Positions 34,814 through 48,000 of a stretch of DNA of 64,000 nt are shown here, in pieces (the stretch's first letter is position 1; each line of letters begins with the position of its first letter). The notes beneath the pieces are model-generated. The model was not told where the DNA came from. It did not search any database and worked only from the letters and a program-made list of their open reading frames with translations. Position numbers and translations under genes: made by a program. This DNA comes from Cryptobacteroides sp934698975 (GTDB taxonomy: Bacteria; Bacteroidota; Bacteroidia; Bacteroidales; UBA932): assembly GCA_934698975.1 (NCBI GenBank), contig CAKUVR010000011.1, forward strand, positions 1 through 64,000, in the 5' to 3' direction.

Positions 34814-36370
34814 TCAAGGATTCTGGTCTTCTTCGTTGATGTTAGGGTTGGCGTCGAGCTCGTCCTTGGGGATTGTCAGCACCCAATCATAGGTGTCTGC
34901 CTTGGTGAGGTCGATGCCGTTCCTCTTCATTGCCGAGATGCACTCCTCGGCGAAGCCGTCCTCAGTGCGGCGGTCGATGCCCTGTCCGGTGCGGCGCACG
35001 TCGAAGATGCGGCCGTACTCGCCCCACAACTCTACACGTCTCTGTATCAGGATGTTCTCAAGGAGGGATCCCGTCCAAGTGGTCGTGGTCGCACCAAGGT
35101 GAGTGCCAGAGTAGTTGTAGGCGTTGTATTTAGGGTTCCTCTTGGCCATCACCTTGTTCATCAGGTCGCGTGCCTTGTTCTGGTCACCAAGCCTGAGAGC
35201 CGCCTCGGCGGCGGTGAAGTACATTTCCTCGACCCTCATGTAGATGTAGTCTCCGAGCCATGACTGGACATTGGAGAACGCGAACTTTTTCGAGATGTAA
35301 GGAGACTCTTTGTCTGTCGGATCCCACCACCTGAGGCGGATGTCGCCTGAACCGATGTGGTTGTAGAGTTGCTTGTTGATCAGCTTCGGGGCGGACTTCG
35401 CATAGGCTCCGTCAACGTTGTCCATGTGGGTGAAGAATCCGGCGTAGGCTCCTGACTGCTCGGAGGTCTCGATTCCGGCTCCCCACATCACGTTGCCGGC
35501 GCTGATTGAATTCATGCCTCCCATGAGTTCGTTCTCACCTCCGATCTCGTAAGCTCCTCCGTCGATGACCAGGGACGCGGCCTTGCAGGCTCCCTCCCAG
35601 TCACCTTCGGCAAGGCAGACGCGCGACTTGATGCCCAAGGCGACATATTCATTGATGTGTGACTTGTTGCCTTTGTTGAGGGTCGATGCCTCACCTTTTG
35701 CGAGCCGAACGATGGCCGAGTCGATGTCAGAGTCAATCTGCTTGTAGACAACCTCAAGGTTTTCCCTTGGTTTGCCTTCTGTGCTGATGGATGTCGGATC
35801 GGTGTAGACAGGCACACCTGGATCGCTCCAGCGGTACTTGTCTGTCATCGGATTGTAAGGCGCTCTGGCGAACCATGTCGCAAGGCTGAGGTAGGAGAGT
35901 GCCCTGATGGCGTACGCCTGTCCCACAACGTAGGACACGTCTGCGGCGCTGCCTCCCATCGTCTCCTTCGCCGCGATCACGTTGTTGGCGTTGGCAATCC
36001 ACTTGTAGTTGGCGTACCAGACGTCGTATGATCTGAAAGCTGATGACATATACTGGTTCTTGACGTTGTAGACATGGTCGTACCAGAACCATCCGTTGCC
36101 CTGAGACTGCATGATGAGGTCATCTCCCATTACATCCTGGGCGAGGTTGTAGGCGGCGACGCCGAAGCATTGGTGGGTGTTGCCCGAGGTAGACCATCCG
36201 GCCGTCCACATCGAACGGTAGATTCCGTTGATTGAGGTGATGGCAGTGGAAGCCTCCTTCATCAACTCCTCTCCGGAGCCCGAGTCTGTCGGGTTGAACT
36301 CAAGCATATCGCTGTCGCAGGAAGCGGCCGCGATGGCGAGAGACACGATAAAGTATAGTTTCTTTCTCAT
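34814..36370 (-). CDS. SusD/RagB-family outer-membrane lipoprotein
   Basis: 518 residues. Lipoprotein signal MRKKLYFIVSLAIAAASC with Cys18. The SusD fold shows as the N-terminal AITSINGIYRSMW, the TPR-like AYAIRALSYLSLATWFARAP, the YANYKWIANANNVI helix and the C-terminal ERRVELWGEYGRIFDVRRTG-type signature (here RRVELWGEYGRIFDVRRTG). SusD proteins form the lid that delivers ligand to the SusC channel encoded directly upstream, 11 bases away. Ligand unknown. Confidence 0.95.
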   Translation of the reverse strand: MRKKLYFIVSLAIAAASCDSDMLEFNPTDSGSGEELMKEASTAITSINGIYRSMWTAGWSTSGNTHQCFGVAAYNLAQDVMGDDLIMQSQGNGWFWYDHVYNVKNQYMSSAFRSYDVWYANYKWIANANNVIAAKETMGGSAADVSYVVGQAYAIRALSYLSLATWFARAPYNPMTDKYRWSDPGVPVYTDPTSISTEGKPRENLEVVYKQIDSDIDSAIVRLAKGEASTLNKGNKSHINEYVALGIKSRVCLAEGDWEGACKAASLVIDGGAYEIGGENELMGGMNSISAGNVMWGAGIETSEQSGAYAGFFTHMDNVDGAYAKSAPKLINKQLYNHIGSGDIRLRWWDPTDKESPYISKKFAFSNVQSWLGDYIYMRVEEMYFTAAEAALRLGDQNKARDLMNKVMAKRNPKYNAYNYSGTHLGATTTTWTGSLLENILIQRRVELWGEYGRIFDVRRTGQGIDRRTEDGFAEECISAMKRNGIDLTKADTYDWVLTIPKDELDANPNINEEDQNP

Positions 36371-36381
36371 TGAATATCCTC

Positions 36382-39300
36382 CTAGAATTGAATGTCGATA
36401 CCCGCCACAATGGCTCTGGACGGGGTGTAGGAATACGACACGCTTCCCGTGAAGTTGTACTGTGGGTCCATACCGTCAAGATGGTTGAACATGGCGATGT
36501 TGTCAGCCGTGACGAAGAGCCTCAGGGCACTGATGTCCACCTTAGAGAGCCAGTTCTTCGGGAAAGTGTAGCCAAGCGTGATGTTCTTGATGGCGAAATA
36601 CGAAGCGTTGATGAGGGCGGAGTCGTTCGCAGGGGATGATCCTCCGATCTCCACCATCGGCACGTCCGTCACGTCACCTGGTTTCTGCCACCTGCGCAGG
36701 ATATTCCTGTGCCAGTTGTTGCCGGCGTACTGCACGTTCATGGTGCCGGAGTACAATCCGTCATAGACCTTGCCTCCGATGGACCAGGTTGTCAGGAAGG
36801 ACAGGTCGATGTTCTTGAATATCACAAAGCTCGAGCCGAGGCTTCCCGACACGGCAGGCTCACGACTTCCCATATAGTACTTGCTCAGAGAGGCGAGTGA
36901 GACGTTGTCGGTCACATATTCATCACACCTGACATTGCTGACCGCTCCGGTCTCGTCCACGCCTCTCTTCCAATAGGCGTAGTAGAGACGTTTTCCTGTG
37001 GCCGGATCGACTCCTGCTGTCTTTGAAAGGTAGAACGTGTAGATAGGCCTGCCTACCTCGATGACGGAGGCTCCGGCGCTGATGAAGTCCTGAGATGAGG
37101 TGAGGCTTGTGACCTTGTTGCGGTTCAGCGAGGCCATGGCGTTGGCGTCCCATCTGAAGTTCGGCCGGTCAAGGATGTTGACTCTTCCTGAGAACTCGAA
37201 ACCTTGGTTTCTCATCGACCCCACATTGGCGTCGTAGCCAGTGAATCCGGTCGAGATCGCAAGCGGGCTCTCAAGGAGCATGTCGCGGGTGTGGCGGTTG
37301 TAATATTCAGCGGTGAAAGTAACCTTCCCGCCGAATAGAGAGGCTTCGATGCCGGCGTTGAGGTTGCCGTTCTTCTCCCATGTGATCGCCTTGTTCTCAA
37401 GTTTGGATGCGAAGGCTCCGGCCTCGCTTCCGTTGGCCCAGGTGTAGTCGTACAGGCCTTGCCATGCGTAGTAGGTTCCGAGGTTGTCGTTGCCCTGCAC
37501 TCCGTAGGAGACTTTGACCGTCAGGTTGCTCAGCCACGAGGAGAACTGTTCCATGAACTTTTCCTGCGACATCCTCCAAGACGCTCCGACAGACCAGAAG
37601 TTGCCCCAACGGTCGGTCCTGTAGAATCTGGAGGAGCCGTCGGTACGCCAGCTGGCATCGAAATAGTAACGGTTTCTGAATCCGTAGTTCAGCCTTGTGA
37701 ACCAGGATTCTATTCCATAGTTGTTCGAGTAGCTGGAGTTCCCTGAAGTCGTAACGGCAGGATCGAGCTCGTCGATTCCGTCCATGATCCCGGTCTTCTC
37801 GCCCATAGCGTAGTTGAACCGATAGCGGTAATATTCATGACCGAGAAGAACCTTGATGTCGTGGTCGGAGAACGTGCGGTCGTAGTTGATGATCTGGTTG
37901 AAGGTGTAGCTGAGGGTCCTTGTGTTGGTCTTGCTCAGGCGGCCTCCCTGATCCGCGGCGTTGCCGTGATACTTGTCGTTGGTGATGGTACGCTGGTAAT
38001 CATTGAAGTCCGTTCCCAGATTGGCGGTCAGCCTCAGGCCGTAAAGGAGAGCGTCCTTCCTCGTGGTGCCGAATGTGAGATAAGACCTGGCCGACAATGT
38101 GTTGCGGTAGTAGTAGGCCTTGTTGTTGTAGAGCTCTGCCCTTGAGTTGAATCCTTGGGCGGTAGGACGGTTGGCGTAGCCGTTGTCGTCCTCGTCGCCA
38201 TATTCATACTGAAGGTTTCCGGCCTCGTCGAGGATGTTGTTTCCGGCCATGTCCTTCAGGTAGACAGGGTAGACGGGAGCCATGAACTGTGCGGTGTACC
38301 AGACGTTGGAGGTTGTGGAGCCGGAGAAGTTCTGATAGTCAGCCTTTGTGTGCGAGTAGTTCGCGCTCATTCCGACCTTCATCCATGAGTTTGCCTGGGA
38401 GTCAACGTTGACTCTTCCGGTGTAGCGGTTGAAGTCCGTGTTCTGGAGGATTCCGTTCTCCTTGTAATAGCCCATCGAGATGAGATAGTTGACCTTTTCG
38501 GTCGCACCGTTCACGGAGAAGATGTGTTCTGTGCGCAGGGCGGAGTTGTCGCTGATCTCGTCCATCCAGTTCTCGTTCCACGCCGCAACCGCGTCGTCCT
38601 TGATCTTGCCGGTGGCAGGGTCGATCACCGTTGACCAGGTGTAGTTCTTGTACGGGTTGTAATATTCAGGATTCTTGAGGCCACCGATCGTCAGGCCGAG
38701 ATTGGCGGCAGCGTATGCGCTCGCACCCTCGAAATCAGATCCTGTGCTGTACTGGGCGCTGTTCCTGAGGGATTCGTAGGTCAACTCGACGAAATCGTCC
38801 ATGCCCACGAGATCATAACGCTTCAAGGAACGTGATGCGATGCCGGCGCTGCCCTTGTAGCTGACAACCGAGCGCTCTCCGCTGCCTTTCTTGGTGGTGA
38901 TGACGATGACTCCATTGGCTCCTCTGGCTCCGTACAACGCTCCGGCCGACGCATCCTTGAGGACGGTCAGGGACTCGATGTCAGCAGGGTTGATGGCGCT
39001 GAGCGATCCGTCGTAGGGGATTCCGTCGACAACGTACAGAGGGGTCGAGACCGCGTTGATGGATCCGATTCCTCGGATCATTATCGACGCACCCTCACCA
39101 GGCTGGCCGCCTCCGGATGTGACCTGGAGTCCGGCCACAGTTCCCTCAATTGATTTGGTGATGTTGCCTGTAACCCTTTTCTGAAGCTCATCGCCCTTCA
39201 CTACTGAGGCGGAGCCGGTGAAGCTGCTTTTCTTGGCGGTTCCGTATGCTACCACCATAACTTCTCCGAGCTCGTCATCGATAATGTCTTCCTGAAGAAC

Positions 39301-39588
39301 CACATCAATCACGGACTTGCCCGCGACATGGATTTCTTGGGTGACATAACCGATGCTGGAGAATGTCAGGATGGCGTCGGACGGAATCCCGGAGAGCGAC
39401 CAGGTTCCGTCAGCGCTCGTGACTGTTCCGGTCGTTGTGCCCTCGATGAAGACCCCGACTCCGACAAGCGGAATGTTGCCGCTGTCAGTGACCTTTCCTT
39501 TCACATTTATGTTCTGGGCCGTGGCGGCCAGGACGCAGAGAAAGGCCAGAAGAGTGGCGGCTATTGCTCTCTTTATGCTATTTTTCAT
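36382..39588 (-). CDS. SusC/RagA-family TonB-linked outer-membrane transporter
   Basis: 1068 residues. Signal peptide to about residue 24 (ATAQ), then a carboxypeptidase-D-like domain (VKGKVTDSGNIPLVGVGVFI), a TonB-box-like stretch DELGEVMVVAYGT, the plug with VLKDASAGALYGARGANGVI, and a 22-strand beta barrel ending in IVAGIDIQF with terminal Phe. Imports large substrates across the outer membrane using TonB energy. Its start overlaps the end of the FN3 lipoprotein gene by 11 bases. Unusually it sits sixth of eight genes instead of first in the operon. Confidence 0.97.
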   Translation of the reverse strand: MKNSIKRAIAATLLAFLCVLAATAQNINVKGKVTDSGNIPLVGVGVFIEGTTTGTVTSADGTWSLSGIPSDAILTFSSIGYVTQEIHVAGKSVIDVVLQEDIIDDELGEVMVVAYGTAKKSSFTGSASVVKGDELQKRVTGNITKSIEGTVAGLQVTSGGGQPGEGASIMIRGIGSINAVSTPLYVVDGIPYDGSLSAINPADIESLTVLKDASAGALYGARGANGVIVITTKKGSGERSVVSYKGSAGIASRSLKRYDLVGMDDFVELTYESLRNSAQYSTGSDFEGASAYAAANLGLTIGGLKNPEYYNPYKNYTWSTVIDPATGKIKDDAVAAWNENWMDEISDNSALRTEHIFSVNGATEKVNYLISMGYYKENGILQNTDFNRYTGRVNVDSQANSWMKVGMSANYSHTKADYQNFSGSTTSNVWYTAQFMAPVYPVYLKDMAGNNILDEAGNLQYEYGDEDDNGYANRPTAQGFNSRAELYNNKAYYYRNTLSARSYLTFGTTRKDALLYGLRLTANLGTDFNDYQRTITNDKYHGNAADQGGRLSKTNTRTLSYTFNQIINYDRTFSDHDIKVLLGHEYYRYRFNYAMGEKTGIMDGIDELDPAVTTSGNSSYSNNYGIESWFTRLNYGFRNRYYFDASWRTDGSSRFYRTDRWGNFWSVGASWRMSQEKFMEQFSSWLSNLTVKVSYGVQGNDNLGTYYAWQGLYDYTWANGSEAGAFASKLENKAITWEKNGNLNAGIEASLFGGKVTFTAEYYNRHTRDMLLESPLAISTGFTGYDANVGSMRNQGFEFSGRVNILDRPNFRWDANAMASLNRNKVTSLTSSQDFISAGASVIEVGRPIYTFYLSKTAGVDPATGKRLYYAYWKRGVDETGAVSNVRCDEYVTDNVSLASLSKYYMGSREPAVSGSLGSSFVIFKNIDLSFLTTWSIGGKVYDGLYSGTMNVQYAGNNWHRNILRRWQKPGDVTDVPMVEIGGSSPANDSALINASYFAIKNITLGYTFPKNWLSKVDISALRLFVTADNIAMFNHLDGMDPQYNFTGSVSYSYTPSRAIVAGIDIQF

Positions 39589-41502
39589 AATTTGTTCCGA
39601 ATATGTTCATGTTGTGGATTATTGTCCAAAGGTCTTCAGTAGAGGTCGGTGTCCCAAAGACCGGGATAGCCTCCACACCGTCAAGCCTCAGTCCGACAGG
39701 GGAGGCCTCGGCGTTTGCGGCAAGGTTCTCGAAGACCGCCGTCGCCCTTGTCCTTGCAGCCTTTGTCTCGGCCGCCGTTGTGGTCACGGACGCATGCTTC
39801 GTGAGTTTGTCTCCGGCCTTGTTCACTACAGTCGCCATCACTGTGTAGGATGTCTGCGGCTCCACGTCGACAACAAGGGCAAGGCCGTTTCCGTTGATGT
39901 ACTCAAGGTATGATTCCTTCAACTCTGTGCCTTTGTCTGCGATTATGGCAGGGTAGGAGGACTCTGGAACATTGGCGAGTGCCGCTGTCTTGATGATGAC
40001 CAGTCTGCCGGACTCTATCCCGACTCCTTTCAGAACACAGGCCATCTTGCTGGATGTCGGGCCGTATTTCTCGTTGACCAGAGCGGCGATCGAGAACCAG
40101 GTGTAGGCCTCGCTTGTGGTCTTTGTCGTGATTGAGTTGACGGTCAGTTCCTCTTCTCCCGATACGGATGTCGCCAGTGCGGACATTGTGTAGGAGACAC
40201 CGGAGTTGCAAGGGGTCACAGAGTTGTAGCCGTTAGAGGAGTTCACGAGCGCAAGATAGTCTGACCTGACAGCGTAACTGTAGGATGTGTCTCTCAGGAA
40301 TGCCTTGACGGCCTCCTTGTCGTATGGATCGCTGAAGACACTGTTGAATGTGCTTGTCGGAAGAAGACGGTAGCGGATGCTTTGTACATCCCGTCCTTTC
40401 CATGTTGTCCACACGGAGTTGGTCCATCCGTAACCTGTCATTCCGAGATAGGCGTTGGTGAGGTAGAAGTTCTGGTCGAACCAACTGGATCCGCCGTAGT
40501 TCGGGCCTGAGGACCAGCCGGTTGCAGTGGTCGTGATCCTTTTTGTGTACAGTCCTGTCGTGACGTTGCCGTTGTAGTCCATCCCGAATGCGATGATGTC
40601 GTAGCTCATCTCGGAGGCGAGGCTGGACACGCCGATGGTGTTTGTTCCGACCTTCAGGACGGAAGCTATGGCAAGCTGGAGGCTTATACCTTTGCTTTTG
40701 GCATATTCGATGATTGCGGATCTGTATCTTTCTATGACTGTGGCCTCGTCAAACTGCATCAAGGTTGAGGATGAGACCACATCGTAGTAGAAGGTGGCGT
40801 CAGGAGTCGCATATACATCGAAAACGACCGCGTCCGCAAGAACGTTCTCTGGAACGATCAGCAGGGCCGGCACATCCTCGGATGAGGTCGTGAAACTGGC
40901 CTGGGCGGATTCGGACGCTGTGTTGCCGCTTCCCGCAGGGATGGCCTTGACAGTGAATATGTAGTCGGAGCCCTTTGCGAGATTCGATAGGGTCACGCGG
41001 TTCTCTGTCGTCGTTCCGCTGATGTCGCCGACGGTATATTCATAACTTCCGGCGCCAGGGATGACGCTCCAGCTTATTATTGTCTTTGAGGCGTAGGCGC
41101 TGCCGACTGTGATCTCAGGCTTTTCAAGCTGGCTGATGTCCGAGGTGCGGACGTGAATATAGACGGGCTCGGAGGATGTCTTTGAACCGCCTTTCGCAGG
41201 TTCCGCCTGAAGTTTGACGACATATTCCTTGGCGGCCTCCAACCCGTTGAATGTCACGAATAAGGCCTTGGTCGAATCCGCTTCGGCTCCGTCGAGGGAG
41301 TAGGTGTAGTTCTCCGCTCCGTATACTTTGTCCCAATCGATGCGGAAACTGGAGACTGTCACTTCGCTGACCTTGGCTTCAGGAGTTTTCAATGTCTCGC
41401 TCAAAGTGGCTTCCTTTGTGTCAGAACCGCATCCTGCCAGCAGCAAGAGGACTGACGACGCAGCCATCGCTAAGGCTGACTTTATCTTTCTTGAGGTTTT
41501 CA

Positions 41503-41506
<4 letters not shown>
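39578..41506 (-). CDS. Lipoprotein with fibronectin-type-III-like domains
   Basis: 642 residues with lipoprotein Cys26 (VLLLLAGC). Two FN3-like domains: about 40-117 (KVSEVTVSSFRIDWDKVYGA, FVTFNGLEAAKEYVVKLQAE) and about 125-205 (SKTIISWSVIPGAGSYEYTV, TLSNLAKGSDYIFTVKAIPA). A longer beta-rich region of unknown family follows to the end. Such proteins are usually displayed on the cell surface and bind protein or glycan. It overlaps the protease gene upstream by four bases and SusC downstream by 11, so translation of the three is probably linked. Confidence 0.75.
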
Positions 41507-43404
<1,898 letters not shown>

Positions 43405-43418
43405 TGATTGTTAAAAGT

Positions 43419-45005
43419 TTATTCCTTCACGCATCTTACCTGGCCTGAAAATATCTGTGACCTCGTCTCGTACGCAGCCCAATAGCCGTTGAATGCAGCA
43501 ACATAGTGCTCGCAACTCTGGCTCTTCTTTTCGGGATCATAAGTCTTTTCCTGACTTGTCAGGTAGAAAGTCTGACCGCTTGCGTAGTTGTAAGGTGTGG
43601 TTCCGGCCGGTGAATACGATGACGGATAGATGTTTCCTGCCATCGGGTAGAAATCACCTGTCTGTCTCCAGACACGTCCGCATTCATTTTCCCTGTTCCA
43701 AAGGAATGCGTTGCTGATTCCGGTCTCGTCGTAATCGCCGTGTTTTCCACCGGTCTTGATGCTTTCGTCGCCTACCGCCTTGCCCCACATATTCTTGCCC
43801 GGTACCTTGTAGCCTGGAGGACAAGGGTCGAAAATGGTTTTCTCCTCACCCCAAAGTCCAGGCTGGACACTGTCCTCGTCGCTGGAATCTATGTACCAAG
43901 AATAACTTGTCGAGAAGTAACCTACAAGAAATCTCATAGGATGTTCCGATGCGTATGGGATGTTGCCCGGCGCAGCGAAGGAGGCCTTTGCCTTGAACTT
44001 TGAGTCTATCTCCCACTCTCCGGCGCCGTCTCCAACCTCTGTGTTTGGCTTGTTCCATTCCGGCTTGTTGGCGCAATAGTCCTTAGCGTTCTCGTAGTCG
44101 GTGATGCCGCTGTAATCAGCGTAAGGTGAACGTGACGGAATGAACGGATCCTTCCTGCCCATCTGGTAGATCATTCCTCTGTTGTTTATGTCCATCGGTG
44201 TGTTGTTTAGCGCTCCAAGATTGCGGTCCATGATCTGTGCGATGACATTGCCTTCCGGTCCGATGTGGTCGTGTACATTGAGATCATTGTTTGTAACCCA
44301 GATGTGCCAGCTCCAAAGCACTTTTCCCTTGGCGTTCTTGACCGCTATGAGTGCGTTTCCCTCGCTTCTTCCGGTAGAGAAAGAAATGTAGCCTCCGTTG
44401 TAGGAAGGTGTGCCGTCTATTATCTCATACGACATCGTACGGTCTCCGTCGTTCCTGGCCTCCCAAAGAAGTTCGGCGTAGGCGACATCCTTTATCTCAA
44501 GTCCCTCTGTCTCTATGTACTTGCTCTTTCCGTCCTTGCCACCATTACCTTTGATGTCAGCGCGGAACTTGTATGATCCGTTGGTTTTGGCAATGTAGCA
44601 GTTGGCAGTCCCGTCAGCGCTCAGATCGATGGAGCCGTCCGCCCTCTGCGAAATCTTGAGTGTAACATCCTTGGAATCATCTCCTTTGGATGCGGCGACC
44701 TTTATCTCATCGGTTTTCACAGAACTGCCATTGTTGACAGGGGCCTCGACAACGAGACAACTGTCAGAGTCCACGCTGACGTTGAACCAGTCTCCTGACT
44801 GTGTGGTGACACTCCAAGACGCGGCGTTGGATGCTATCGTGACGACAGCCTTGCCGCCTTCCTTGTCAAAGACAATCTTTGAGTCCGATGTTTGGAGGAA
44901 AAGCGGAGCCTGATAGGCGTCAGGATCAATCTTTTGGGTTTCCGTGCAGCCGGCTACTGCAATGCCGGCCGCCAAAATAGATGTTATGATATATCTGAGT
45001 TTCAT
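43419..45005 (-). CDS. BACON-domain lipoprotein with FISUMP-like C-terminal domain
   Basis: 528 residues. The start MKLRYIITSILAAGIAVAGC gives Cys20 as lipidation site; an ATG four codons upstream is less likely. A BACON domain covers about 35-130 (DKEGGKAVVTIASNAASWSV, VTLKISQRADG). The C-terminal half has IMDRNLGALNNTPMDINNRG, YQMGRKDPFIPS and FDPCPPGYKVPGKNMWG, which match the Fibrobacter-type paralogous domain found in many Bacteroidota surface lipoproteins. BACON domains bind glycans or act as spacers. Function unknown. Confidence 0.8.
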   Translation of the reverse strand: MKLRYIITSILAAGIAVAGCTETQKIDPDAYQAPLFLQTSDSKIVFDKEGGKAVVTIASNAASWSVTTQSGDWFNVSVDSDSCLVVEAPVNNGSSVKTDEIKVAASKGDDSKDVTLKISQRADGSIDLSADGTANCYIAKTNGSYKFRADIKGNGGKDGKSKYIETEGLEIKDVAYAELLWEARNDGDRTMSYEIIDGTPSYNGGYISFSTGRSEGNALIAVKNAKGKVLWSWHIWVTNNDLNVHDHIGPEGNVIAQIMDRNLGALNNTPMDINNRGMIYQMGRKDPFIPSRSPYADYSGITDYENAKDYCANKPEWNKPNTEVGDGAGEWEIDSKFKAKASFAAPGNIPYASEHPMRFLVGYFSTSYSWYIDSSDEDSVQPGLWGEEKTIFDPCPPGYKVPGKNMWGKAVGDESIKTGGKHGDYDETGISNAFLWNRENECGRVWRQTGDFYPMAGNIYPSSYSPAGTTPYNYASGQTFYLTSQEKTYDPEKKSQSCEHYVAAFNGYWAAYETRSQIFSGQVRCVKE

Positions 45006-45028
45006 ATCGTTTGTCAATTTATTTCAGA

Positions 45029-48000
45029 TTAATTTGCCTTGGCCGGATCCGGAATCTGCGCATAGTCAGAGAGTTGCGTGCATCCTTGGAATGCCGCTTT
45101 CATGAATTTTATCTCAGCGAATCCGGAAGCAGACGCGTTTTCCGCAGTCCTGTCGTAGAGGTGGTACTTCACTCCATTCACGACAGTGTAAGGAGACTCT
45201 CCTTTCAGAGAGACACAGCCGTCGAACAGTGAGTTGATGCTTGTGGCGGCCTTGAAATTGTCGAATGTTCCGACAGGAACAGACTCCAGAGCCGAACATC
45301 CTTGGAAAATGTAAGTCAAAATCCTGACTTTCTCGGGGTTTATGAAAAGATTCTCTCCTACCTCTTTCAAGGATGCGCATCCTGCGAACAGGTTGTTGAT
45401 GGAAGCGTTGGCCGCGCAGTTGAAGACTTCCGAGCCGACTTTTTCAAGGCTTGTGCATCCGTTGAACGCATAGGTGTAGTTGTTGATCTTAGCATTGTTC
45501 TTGAACAGCCCGGACGGAACCTCCTTAAGACCTGTGCAGTTCTGGAAGATTTTCGTCACGGTTCCTGAGGCCGTGTTGAGACCGCTGAACGCGTCCGGTG
45601 CGATTGTGGCCAACGATGAGCAGCCAGCGAACATTGAAATCAAGGTCTTTGTCTTGGTGGTTGTACCGAACAGCCCAGCAGTTACGGACTGAAGCGCGGT
45701 GCAGTTCTGGAAACAACTTTCAGTTGTTGTCGCGTTGGTGTTCTTGACAAAAAGCTTCTCCGGGATCGTGACGAGGGCGGAGCATCCATAGAACGTCTTT
45801 TTGAATGAATCCGCTCCTGTGAGTCCGTCGAAGAATCCTGCAGGAAGAGCCTTCAATGAAGTGCAGCCCTCAAACGCTGATTCAAAATTGATCTTGGCTG
45901 TACTTGCCCCGAAAATCTTTCCAACAGATGCGAGAGAAGTGCATCCCTTGAATGCGGCCTTATATGTCGTGACCTTGCTGTTGTTCGCGAATAGACCGTC
46001 AGGAAGTATTGTCAGTGAGGTACATTCACTGAATGCACTCTCAAATGTTGTCACAGCTTGGTTGCTGGCGAACAGGTTGCTCGGCAGACTTGTCAGTGAC
46101 GTGCATCCGTTGAACACTTTCAGGAAAGTGGTGACAAGTGTATTCTTTGCGAACAATCCGGCCGGTATGGATTCCATGCCGGAAGTGGCGAATACCTCAC
46201 TGGTGGTCTTAAGGCCGGTCATAGGGGCGAAAAGACCTTCAGGAACGGTCTTGAGACTTGTACATCCGCTGAACAAGCCTGAAATGTCCGTGACCTTTGC
46301 CGCACCGGCGAAAGCATTCTCAGAAACCTTACTGAGTTTTGTGCATCCCTTGAACATGTTAGAGATTTTGGTGCAGGCGTCGCATCCTTCAAGGAGATTG
46401 TCCCCGATTTCCTCGATGTTCGTACAGTTCATGAACACACCTTGGAAAGAAGAAAGTTTCGCCAATCCTTTGAATACACCTGAAGGTATCGATTTGAGTG
46501 AGGTGCAGCCTCCGAAAGCGTTGTTGAAATTTGTCACGGCTCCGGCGTCCTTGAACAGACCTGACGGAATCGTCTCTAGAGAAGAGCACCCGTTGAAGAT
46601 GTTCTCGATGTTGGTGATTTTCGTGAATCCGTCCAGAAGTCCAGCCGGAATCTCTTTGAGAGAAGAGCATCCATTAAAGACATATCTCATGCCGTTTCCT
46701 CTCTTTCCGTAAACGACACCTTGCGATCCGGAGTTCTTGAAAAGATCCGCAGGTATGCTTTGGAGTTCTGAGCAGCCGCTGAAGCAGGACATGAAAGTGT
46801 CAACTGATTTGCATCCCTTGAACAAGTCCGCAGGGACAGTCTTGATTTTTGTCCCCGAAAATGTCTGTTGGAAATTCTCGCACTTGGTGTTGCTTGCAAA
46901 CAACCCGGCAGGTATCTCGGTCAGACCCGTGCTGTTGAACGCCATCCTGAATGACTCACATTCAGTCTGGTTTCTGAATATTCCCGCGGGAATTGCGGTT
47001 AAAGCCGCATCGTAGGAGAACACCGCACTCAAATCTGTGATTTTCGGATTGTTGGCGAACAAGTCCTTGTCAACGGAAGTCAGTTTGGTCATGCCCGAGA
47101 ATGTGGAACTGCAGTCCGTAAGTTCCGGATTCTTTGAAAAGAGATCTTTGTCAATTTGTTCTACCGACTCACAATAGAAGAAAGCAGATCCTGCGTCTGA
47201 TAGTTTCGGGCAGTTGAAGAATAACTGGCGAGGGATAGTCTCTATGGCCTTGCAAGAGTAAAACATGTTGTTCACGCTTTCTGTTTCTGCGGCGCTGGCA
47301 AGCAACCCCTCGGGGATGACTTTAAGTGTGCTGCACTGGTAGAAGGCGGATTCAAAGGTCGTTACTTTTGAGAAGGCTCCCGTGTCGTCCGAAGGAATGC
47401 TTGAAAGAAATCCGCATCCGCTGAACGCCGACTCCATTGATGTGAGTCCCAACCGTCCCCAGTTATATACCTGTTCTATCTGGTCTTTCTGGTCATATGT
47501 CAGTGAACCGACGCTCAATCCGCTTGCCTGTCCCTTCACCGAAACCACGAAGTAACCTGTGTCCGCATATTCGTGAATCGGATTGTCTGTTGTGAATTGT
47601 TTGGCCTCACTGCCGTCACCCCAGTCAACCGTGACATTTGTCACGCCTTCGACAGGCAGCATCGATGAGACGATCTTACCTTTGGCTTTTTGAACGTGAA
47701 GACCGACGATGAAAGCGTCCTTGTCTATTCCAGGCTGAGAGATTGTTATTTCCTTAGAGTCTGAGTTTTCCTTGCCGTCTCCGGTTTTTATGAAGATTTT
47801 AGCTGTTCTGGTCTCGGCTCCGGAATTGATGGACGGAACGAATTTGAGACCGTTTTCAGTTCTCTCGATTGTAAGCCAGCCGCTTTCGTTGCCTGAAACG
47901 GAATATTCCCAATCAAAGTTTGCTTTGATTTCCACTTCCTTGGCCTCGCTGGAGAACGGGGTGACAGGCACTGTCGAGACTGATGATGTCACGAATGCCG

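Noticed and set aside
47647..47665. Type-1 repeat inside the BspA-like gene (CCTTCGACAGGCAGCAT)
   Set aside because: Only part of the core matches, no palindromic ends, and it lies in conserved protein sequence; likely chance.
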